This document shows, one piece after another, positions 28,876-34,568 of a stretch of 34,568 bases of DNA; the stretch's first letter is position 1, and each line of letters begins with the position of its first letter. The DNA comes from Nocardiopsis sp. ATB16-24. GTDB lineage: Bacteria; Actinomycetota; Actinomycetes; Streptosporangiales; Streptosporangiaceae. Location: positions 1 through 34,568 of the forward strand of contig NZ_JASCXJ010000030.1 in assembly GCF_030271535.1 (NCBI RefSeq), given 5' to 3'. Both the position numbers and the translations under genes were made by a program. The notes beneath the pieces are model-generated. The model searched no databases. It saw only the letters and a program-made list of their open reading frames with translations, and was not told the origin of the DNA.

Positions 28876-30357
28876 GTGTTGGACGACTCCTGCGCCTACG
28901 TCGACGGGCCCTGGACCCACAGGACCGTCGGCGCGGCGGGAGCGCGGTTCCACGTCGCCGAAGCGGGTGAGGGGCCGTTGGTGCTCCTCCTGCACGGGTT
29001 CCCCCAGTTCTGGTGGGCCTGGAGGTCCCAGCTGACCGCGCTCTCCGAGGCCGGATATCGCGCCGCGGCCGTGGACCTGCGCGGTTACGGCGCCAGTGAC
29101 AAGCCTCCGCGTGGATACGACCTCGTCACCCTCGCCCAGGACGCCGCGGGGCTGGTCGGGGCGCTCGGTTCACGGGACGCGGTGGTGGTGGGGCACGGGG
29201 TGGGCGGCCTCATCGGCTGGACCATGGCCGTCTACCACCCGGAGGCCGTGCGCGCTCTGGCCGTGGTGTCGTCGCCGCACCCGCGTCACGCCGTGCGGGT
29301 CCTGGCCTCCGGTGGCCCCGGTGTCCGCCACATGCTCAAGGCCCAGGTGCCGATCCTCCCCGAACACCGGCTCCTGACGGACGGAGGCGTGCGTCTGGGG
29401 GAACTGCTGCGGGAGTGGTCGGCGCCGGGATGGCCGGACGCCGAGGCGGAGGAACGCTACCGGAGGGCCTTCGCCATTCCGAAGGTCTCCCACTGCTCCT
29501 TGGAGTACCATCGCTGGATCTTCCGGTCACGGTGGCGTTCGGACGGCCTGCGCCACAACTCCAGGATGCGCGCGCCCGTGCGTGTGCCCGTCCTCCAGGT
29601 GCACGGGGCCCTGGACCCGGTCTGTCCCCCCGAGGTGGCGGGTGCCGCGCGACGGATGGTCACGGGGCCCTACCGTTGGAGGCAGGTTCCGGGGGCGGGG
29701 CACTTCCCGCACGAGGAACGCCCCGAAGAGGTCTCGCGCGCGCTCGTGGAGTGGCTGGCGCGGGTCTCGCCGGAAAGGCCGATGACGCTCTCAGGGGCGG
29801 AGGGAAACGGTGGTGAGGCGCTGATGACGGCGGAATCCGTGGGCGGCCGGCGAAGCCCGGGAGGCCCGACGGGCGACCGGGACCGCAACGTCACCGGGCA
29901 GGCCCAGAACCAGCGTCCCCGTGACCGTTACGGGCGGCCGATGCCGCACGGGAGCAAGGGCGAGGTCGAACGGGTCCCGGACGACGCGGTGTTCTCCGCG
30001 GAGGAAGGACTCCACGAGGCCCAGAGGCTGCTCGACGCGGGGTACGCTTTCACCGCCCACGAAGTCCTCGAAGCCGTGTGGAAGTCGGCGCCCGACCCCG
30101 AACGGGAACTGTGGCGCGGTCTGGCCCAGACGGCCGTGGGCCTCACCCACGCGCAGCGCGGCAACATGATCGGTGCCGCGCGTCTTCTCAGGAGGGGCGC
30201 GGAGCGTGTGGAGCCGTTCGGACCGGACGCTCCCCATGGTGTGGACGTGGCCGGTGTCGCGGCCTTCGCCCGTGCCCTGGCCGACGAGCTGGAGGCGGGG
30301 CGCGCCCGGCCGGGAGAGGGCATCGACCCTTCGGGGATGCGACTGCTCGGCCGCTAG
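28876..30357 (+). CDS. Fusion of an EphE-like alpha/beta hydrolase and a DUF309 domain
   Basis: One uninterrupted frame of 493 codons. Residues 1-300 form an alpha/beta hydrolase of the epoxide-hydrolase type: oxyanion loop HGFPQFWWAWR (40-50), DLRGYGASDKP (67-77), acid Asp247 (HGALDPV) and His276 (GAGHFPHEE). The nucleophile elbow reads VVGHGVGG (104-111), so the Asp or Ser expected at 108 is Gly. Residues about 335-480 form a DUF309 domain: RPRDRYGRPMPHG, then EAQRLLDAGYAFTAHEVLEAVWK, ERELWRGLAQTAVGLTHAQRGN and a helical end. Elsewhere the two are separate genes. An internal ATG at 29824 behind GGTGAGG could also yield free DUF309 protein. GTG start nine bases after the holin-like gene, without a clear ribosome binding site. 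Confidence 0.85.
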   Translation: MLDDSCAYVDGPWTHRTVGAAGARFHVAEAGEGPLVLLLHGFPQFWWAWRSQLTALSEAGYRAAAVDLRGYGASDKPPRGYDLVTLAQDAAGLVGALGSRDAVVVGHGVGGLIGWTMAVYHPEAVRALAVVSSPHPRHAVRVLASGGPGVRHMLKAQVPILPEHRLLTDGGVRLGELLREWSAPGWPDAEAEERYRRAFAIPKVSHCSLEYHRWIFRSRWRSDGLRHNSRMRAPVRVPVLQVHGALDPVCPPEVAGAARRMVTGPYRWRQVPGAGHFPHEERPEEVSRALVEWLARVSPERPMTLSGAEGNGGEALMTAESVGGRRSPGGPTGDRDRNVTGQAQNQRPRDRYGRPMPHGSKGEVERVPDDAVFSAEEGLHEAQRLLDAGYAFTAHEVLEAVWKSAPDPERELWRGLAQTAVGLTHAQRGNMIGAARLLRRGAERVEPFGPDAPHGVDVAGVAAFARALADELEAGRARPGEGIDPSGMRLLGR

Positions 30358-30955
30358 CCCGGACGTCGGGACGCGGTACCGCTCGGTGGTCTCGCGGCTC
30401 GTGCCCCTTCTCCCCTGAGGGCGGCGTTGGGTACGGACGGAGGTCGGGGAGGTTCGAACCGTCTGTGGACGGTGGATCCCGTGTCGGACGGTCGCTCCCT
30501 CCTCGTTCGGTCCGCGGTCGCCGGACCCGCGATGCGCGTTCCCGATTCATGCCCTTATGTGAGCTTTAGCGTTAACATCGTGTTGTGGCATTATGCGATG
30601 TTATGCAAGAACTATTCTACTGATAAAGGCATTCATCCTCTTTTTGAGATCACCGGAAGATCACATCTTCGGATTGCCTTGAAGAAATCCCGGACCGGAT
30701 CTCATATTCGTGCTGTGTCGTGCGTAGAATCCCCGGATCACCGCCCGTGAGCACAAGGCACGGGCAGTACGCACCACAACCCGAGGTGGCACCGCTTCGA
30801 CCCCGCCAAGCGTGCCGTCGGGCCGGCTCAGGCTCCTTCCGGACGGCGGTACGTCCACGGCCGCGGGTGGGACCGGCGCCCCTACGGCGAACCGCTCCAC
30901 GCGTTTTCCGGTGGATGGGGCCGAAAAGGTCGTGCCCTTCTCAAGGAGGACGGAT
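30358..30955. other. Long hppA upstream region with an AT-rich core
   Basis: No convincing gene. From about 30545 to 30720 the base composition drops to roughly half AT, unlike any other part of the window. The core holds an inverted repeat AACATCG (30574-30580) / CGATGTT (30596-30602) and a short hairpin GAAGAT-CAC-ATCTTC (30656-30670). TTGAAG (30679-30684), 17 bases, TCATAT (30702-30707) is one promoter candidate and TAGAAT (30725-30730) another -10 box. That leaves a leader of about 230 bases before the hppA start. Confidence 0.5.
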
Positions 30956-33403
30956 TTGTCTGGGCTCAACCTCGCCGCTGGAAGCGGCATGGCCCTATCA
31001 CTGGCGGGTACAGATTTCACCCTTGTCATCATCGTCATGGTGGTGGCGCTTCTGGCGCTCGCGGTCGCGGGAATGCTGGTACGTGAGGTCCTCGCCGCGG
31101 GACAGGGCACGGAGCGAATGCGCAACATCGCCGTCGCGGTGCAGGAGGGGGCGGCGGCCTACCTGAAACGGCAGTTCCGCACCCTCGCGGTGTTCATCGT
31201 CGTCATCCCCCTCCTGCTGCTTCTGCTCCCAGCCGACTCCTGGGGCATCGCCATCGGGCGCTCGGTCTTCTTCGCCCTCGGCGCCGTGCTGTCGGCGGCG
31301 ACCGGCTTCATCGGCATGTGGCTGGCCGTGCGCGGTAACGTCCGGGTCGCCGCGGCGGCCCGGGGCGGCGACGACGCCTCCAACCACACCGCCATGCGCA
31401 TCGCCTTCCGCACCGGTGGCGTCGCGGGCATGATCACCGTCGGCCTCGGTCTGTTCGGAGCCGCCGTCGTCGTGCTCCTCTACCGGGGCGACGCGCCCAT
31501 CGTCCTGGAGGGCTTCGGCTTCGGCGCGGCCCTCCTCGCCATGTTCATGCGTGTGGGCGGCGGCATCTTCACCAAGGCCGCCGACGTCGGAGCCGACCTC
31601 GTCGGCAAGGTTGAGCAGGGCATCCCCGAGGACGACCCTCGCAACGCCGCCACCATCGCCGACAACGTGGGCGACAACGTGGGCGACTGCGCCGGTATGG
31701 CCGCCGACCTCTTCGAGTCCTACGCGGTCGTACTCGTGGCCTCGCTGATCCTGGGACGGGTCGCCTTCGGCACCGAAGGACTGGTGTTCCCGCTCCTGGT
31801 CCCCATGATCGGCGTGATCACCGCCATCATCGGCATCTTCCTGGTCGCTCCCCGCGCTCGGGACAAGTCGGCGATGTCGGCCATCAACCGCGGCTTCTTC
31901 CTCTCCGCGGCCATCTCCGCGGTGCTCGTCGTCGGCACCGCCCTGTGGTACCTGCCCTCCAGCTTCCAGGAGCTGTCCGGCGTCAGCCCGCAGGTCCTGG
32001 CCGAGATCGAGGCGGCGGGAACCGACCCGGACCCGAGGGTCATCGCCATCGCCGCGGTCCTCATCGGCCTGGTCCTGGCCGCCGCCATCCAGCTGCTCAC
32101 CGGCTACTTCACCGAGACGGACCGGCGCCCCGTCCGCGACATCGGCAACAGCTCCGAGACCGGTGCGGCGACCGTCATCCTCTCGGGCATCTCCGTGGGA
32201 CTGGAGTCGGCCGTCTACTCCGCCCTGCTCATCGCCGGCGCGGTCTACGCCGCCTTCCTGCTCGGAGGCGGCTCGATCACCCTGAGCCTGTTCGCCGTCG
32301 CCCTGGCCGGAACGGGTCTGCTCACCACCGTCGGCATCATCGTGGCGATGGACACCTTCGGACCGGTCTCCGACAACGCCCAGGGCATCGCCGAGATGTC
32401 GGGTGACGTGGAGGGGCCGGGCGCCGAGATCCTCACCGGGCTCGACGCCGTGGGCAACACCACCAAGGCGATCACCAAGGGCATCGCCATCGCGACCGCC
32501 GTCCTGGCCGCGACCGCGTTGTTCGGCGCCTTCCGCACGTCCGTGCAGGAGCGACTCGGCGACACCGAGATGTTCTCCCTCTCCCTGGACCAGCCGGACG
32601 TGCTCGTCGGCGTCATCATCGGCGCCAGCGTGGTGTTCTTCTTCTCCGGACTGGCCATCATGGCGGTCGGCCGCGCCGCGGGCCGCGTGGTGTTGGAGGT
32701 GCGCGACCAGTTCCGCACCCGCCCGGGGATCATGGACGGCACGGAGAAGCCCGAGTACGCGCGCGTGGTCGACATCTGCACCAAGGACTCCCTGCGGGAG
32801 CTGGTCACCCCGGGTCTGCTGGCCGTGCTCGCGCCGATCGCGGTCGGCTTCGCCCTGGGTTACGCGCCGCTGGGCGCCTTCCTCGGCGGGGCCATCGCCG
32901 CGGGCGTGCTCATGGCGGTCTTCCTGGCCAACTCCGGTGGCGCCTGGGACAACGCCAAGAAACTCGTGGAGGACGGACACCACGGGGGCAAGGGCTCGGA
33001 GGCCCACGAGGCCACCGTCATCGGCGACACCGTCGGCGACCCCTTCAAGGACACCGCCGGCCCGGCCATCAACCCGCTGCTCAAGGTCATGAACCTCGTC
33101 GCACTGATCGTGGCGCCCAGTGTGGTGATCTACGCGGACAACGTCGCCCTCCGGGTGGGCGTGACCGTGATCGCGGTGGGCGTGCTCGTCGGCGCGATCC
33201 TGTGGTCCAAGCGCCGTGGTGGTGGGACCGAGACCCGGCTCGCCGAGATCGGCGACCGGTCCACTCCTCAAGGAACCCCCGAGCGGGGGACCGGCGGCGC
33301 CTCCCCGGTGGAGGGCGCCTCCTCGGACGGCGACGACGGAGAGAAGGACGTCGCCGACTCCGGTGACCGCAAGGAGGAGGCTCGCACCGGCGAGGGCACG
33401 TAG
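30956..33403 (+). CDS. hppA: K+-independent H+-translocating membrane pyrophosphatase
   Basis: An 815-residue integral membrane enzyme with about 16 helices that couples pyrophosphate hydrolysis to proton export. The substrate site DVGADLVGKVEQG (from Asp210) with EDDPRNAATIADNVGDNVGDCAGMAADLFESY is complete. In GNTTKAITKG the Lys504 and Thr507 mark the K+-independent H+-PPase class; K+-dependent enzymes have Ala and Gly there. A late DNAKKLVEDG segment supplies the second metal site. The last 60 residues form a hydrophilic acidic tail after the final helix. The start is a TTG at 30956 behind AAGGAGG; the frame is open further upstream but without a ribosome binding site. Such enzymes save ATP by using biosynthetic pyrophosphate. 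Confidence 0.95.
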   Translation: MSGLNLAAGSGMALSLAGTDFTLVIIVMVVALLALAVAGMLVREVLAAGQGTERMRNIAVAVQEGAAAYLKRQFRTLAVFIVVIPLLLLLLPADSWGIAIGRSVFFALGAVLSAATGFIGMWLAVRGNVRVAAAARGGDDASNHTAMRIAFRTGGVAGMITVGLGLFGAAVVVLLYRGDAPIVLEGFGFGAALLAMFMRVGGGIFTKAADVGADLVGKVEQGIPEDDPRNAATIADNVGDNVGDCAGMAADLFESYAVVLVASLILGRVAFGTEGLVFPLLVPMIGVITAIIGIFLVAPRARDKSAMSAINRGFFLSAAISAVLVVGTALWYLPSSFQELSGVSPQVLAEIEAAGTDPDPRVIAIAAVLIGLVLAAAIQLLTGYFTETDRRPVRDIGNSSETGAATVILSGISVGLESAVYSALLIAGAVYAAFLLGGGSITLSLFAVALAGTGLLTTVGIIVAMDTFGPVSDNAQGIAEMSGDVEGPGAEILTGLDAVGNTTKAITKGIAIATAVLAATALFGAFRTSVQERLGDTEMFSLSLDQPDVLVGVIIGASVVFFFSGLAIMAVGRAAGRVVLEVRDQFRTRPGIMDGTEKPEYARVVDICTKDSLRELVTPGLLAVLAPIAVGFALGYAPLGAFLGGAIAAGVLMAVFLANSGGAWDNAKKLVEDGHHGGKGSEAHEATVIGDTVGDPFKDTAGPAINPLLKVMNLVALIVAPSVVIYADNVALRVGVTVIAVGVLVGAILWSKRRGGGTETRLAEIGDRSTPQGTPERGTGGASPVEGASSDGDDGEKDVADSGDRKEEARTGEGT

Positions 33404-33486
33404 ACGGAGGGCTCCGAGAAGGAGCCGATGACCACGGGAGGACCGGTTCCCCGTGACCGATCTCCCCGTGCCGCTCATGGAAGGGC

Positions 33487-33524
33487 CGGTGTGGCCGTCC
33501 GGAACCTCCCGGACGGCCACACCG
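33487..33524 (+). terminator. Terminator after hppA
   Basis: Perfect 16-base-pair stem CGGTGTGGCCGTCCGG (33487-33502) / CCGGACGGCCACACCG (33509-33524) with loop AACCTC, the strongest hairpin in the window. Confidence 0.92.
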
Positions 33525-33611
33525 TTGTGAGGGGGGTGCCGTGGGAGGACCCCGTGGAGCGCCTAGCCTGGGGTGTCGTCGAGGCACCCGAACAGGAGGG
33601 AGCGGTGCCTG

Positions 33612-33704
33612 ATGTCAGGAATGAAGGGTTTGCTCATCGTTGTGGGGATCATGGTCACCTTCATCGGCGTCCTCGCCATCATCGCGACGAACGTGAGCCC
33701 ATGA
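33612..33704 (+). CDS. 30-residue single-span membrane protein ahead of sixA
   Basis: MSGMKG is followed by LLIVVGIMVTFIGVLAIIA, a clean membrane helix, and a short TNVSP tail. AGGAGGG lies 10 bases upstream, and the TGA overlaps the sixA ATG (ATGA). The hydrophobic pattern, the ribosome binding site and the coupling make it a real small gene despite its size. Function unknown; it might anchor or regulate the phosphatase. Confidence 0.65.
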   Translation: MSGMKGLLIVVGIMVTFIGVLAIIATNVSP

Positions 33705-34186
33705 GCGACACACGCACCCTGCTGCTCATGAGACACGCCAGCGCGGAGAGCGGGCACGGGCTCCGAGACTTCGACCGGGCGCTCACCGACCACGGGCGCG
33801 GCCAGGCGGAGACGGTCGGACGTCTGCTCGCCGAGCTGGGATACGCACCCGACCACGTCATCTGCTCGGCGGCCCGGCGGACCCGACAGACCCTGGACGG
33901 GGTACTGGAGGCGATGGACCTGGCGACGCCGCCGGAGGTGGACTACTCCGAGGCCGTGTACTCGGCGGGACCCGACGCGCTCCTGGAGTCGGTGAACCAC
34001 GTGGACCCCGACGCGGACACGGTCCTGGTCGTGGCGCACAACCCCACGGTGGCGCAGCTGGCGGCATCCTTCGTCGGTCCCTCGGCCCTGGCCGCCTACG
34101 AGCCGGCCACCGTCGCCGCGATCGAGGTGGAGGTGGAGTGGCTGTACGCCGCTCCGGGAACCGGCTCCGGGAGACTGCTGAACTAG
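33701..34186 (+). CDS. sixA: SixA-family histidine phosphatase
   Basis: A 161-residue protein of the phosphoglycerate-mutase superfamily, SixA branch. LLLMRHASAE carries the catalytic Arg11-His12, DRALTDHGRGQAE follows as in SixA, SAARRTRQT supplies a phosphate-binding Arg, and VVAHNPTVAQL the second His113. E. coli SixA dephosphorylates phosphohistidine in the nitrogen-PTS protein NPr and has been linked to ArcB; the target here is unknown. The start at 33701 overlaps the stop of a 30-residue membrane peptide. An in-frame open region upstream back to 33428 is not coding. Confidence 0.92.
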   Translation: MSDTRTLLLMRHASAESGHGLRDFDRALTDHGRGQAETVGRLLAELGYAPDHVICSAARRTRQTLDGVLEAMDLATPPEVDYSEAVYSAGPDALLESVNHVDPDADTVLVVAHNPTVAQLAASFVGPSALAAYEPATVAAIEVEVEWLYAAPGTGSGRLLN

Positions 34187-34213
34187 CGTGACGCACACCA
34201 CTCAAGCTTCGAG

Positions 34214-34242
34214 TTGCCTGACTCGGGGAAGGGGGGTAGTGT
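34214..34242 (+). promoter_or_regulatory. Tandem promoter 1 at the right edge
   Basis: TTGCCT (34214-34219), 17 bases, TAGTGT (34237-34242): a good vegetative-type actinobacterial promoter directed towards the window edge, with no gene in the following 320 bases. Confidence 0.6.
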
Positions 34243-34368
34243 TCTCCGAGTCGCCTTCGAACGGCCCCAGGCCGAGAGAGGTCGCGACATCCCCTCACGT
34301 CGAGCGAAACGAACGCGATTCATCCGCGGTCGTGCCGACGCAGAGGAATTCCTCCGAAACACATCCGG

Positions 34369-34396
34369 TTCGAGCAGTGTCGTGGACCGGTAGGCT
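34369..34396 (+). promoter_or_regulatory. Tandem promoter 2 at the right edge
   Basis: TTCGAG (34369-34374), 16 bases, TAGGCT (34391-34396). The -10 is of good actinobacterial type; the -35 is weaker. Confidence 0.45.
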
Positions 34397-34448
34397 TCGG
34401 AAGAACCCAACGGGCTTCACTCCGATCAAGGACACCGGAACCGCTGAT

Positions 34449-34477
34449 TTGGCGGGCAACGGAACCCCTGATAAAGT
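34449..34477 (+). promoter_or_regulatory. Tandem promoter 3 at the right edge, rRNA-type -10
   Basis: TTGGCG (34449-34454), 17 bases, TAAAGT (34472-34477). The surrounding CTGATAAAGTG resembles -10 regions of Streptomyces rrn promoters as I recall them. A partial echo, GGAACCGCTGATTT, lies 30 bases upstream. Confidence 0.5.
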
Positions 34478-34518
34478 GAAGACACAACAAAGCGGAAACG
34501 CAGACGTCTTCCACGGAA

Positions 34519-34564
34519 AAGCAACCGGAAACGGTTGGGACTCGTACGGGAAGAACGGTTGCTT
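34519..34564 (+). other. Leader hairpin at the right edge
   Basis: AAGCAACCG (34519-34527) and CGGTTGCTT (34556-34564) form a perfect 9-base inverted repeat downstream of the three promoters. It would fold in the 5' part of the transcript, as rRNA leader processing or antitermination structures do. The window ends four bases later. Confidence 0.5.
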
Positions 34565-34568
34565 CTTG

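Noticed and set aside
30998..33520. 840-codon open frame antisense to hppA
   Set aside because: Composition (Asp, Gly, His, Arg repeats) is that of a reversed GC-rich membrane protein gene; no motif and no start signal.

Overview
The window is chromosomal DNA from a high-GC actinomycete. The strong G/C bias at third codon positions, the frequent GTG starts, a BldG-type anti-anti-sigma factor, an XRE/DUF397 regulator pair and a Tad pilus locus beside an SftH/MrfA-type helicase all point to Actinobacteria with a developmental life style. My best guess is the Nocardiopsaceae or a near relative, inferred from gene content only. The backbone follows, gene by gene, the order I recall for Mycobacterium tuberculosis Rv3649-Rv3682 and for the Streptomyces coelicolor SCO3547-SCO3580 region.

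Layout. 1-4940 (minus strand): a cut-off reading frame, a PonA2-type penicillin-binding protein and two coupled ArsA/Get3-like ATPases. 5100-7590 (plus): DUF4177 protein, RidA, a NUDIX hydrolase and a metallo-beta-lactamase-fold hydrolase. 7840-11770: Crp (minus, with a Crp-type palindrome in its own leader), endonuclease III, a CoA-pyrophosphatase-type NUDIX protein and a MarP-type membrane protease. 11880-15330: an anti-sigma factor and BldG (minus), then the helicase (plus). 15330-18860 is an accessory island. It is bracketed by two copies of the leader and 5' end of a Flp pilin gene, the left copy being a decayed remnant. It holds an XRE/DUF397 pair, a divergent chain of three coupled small genes and a frameshifted HTH gene. 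18860-24360: Tad pilus genes in two convergent blocks, pilin/TadE/TadG-like plus two small exported-type proteins (plus strand) against ssd-tadA-tadB-tadC (minus strand).

24360-25215 has no convincing protein gene but carries a hairpin-rich segment ending in a strong terminator. It sits exactly where the 6S-like RNA Ms1 (MTS2823 in M. tuberculosis, scr3559 in Streptomyces) is found, so I call it a probable Ms1 homologue. Then come a Fic-fold protein with a destroyed catalytic motif (minus), acetyl-CoA synthetase, a DUF1469/holin-like membrane protein, and an alpha/beta hydrolase fused in frame to a DUF309 domain and lacking the hydrolase nucleophile. After these come a K+-independent H+-pumping pyrophosphatase, a 30-residue membrane peptide and SixA. 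The right edge carries three tandem promoter-like sequences and a leader hairpin, suggesting that a strongly transcribed operon, possibly rRNA, starts just outside.

The backbone mixes envelope and stress functions (PonA2, ArsA pair, MarP), cAMP signalling (Crp), sigma-factor control (BldG), DNA repair (Nth, helicase), a surface pilus and central energy metabolism (Acs, H+-PPase). The most system-like novelty is the island. The XRE protein and the divergent three-gene chain share a promoter region with three CCAATG boxes spaced 33 and 22 bases apart, and a 12-base inverted repeat brackets the XRE/DUF397 pair.
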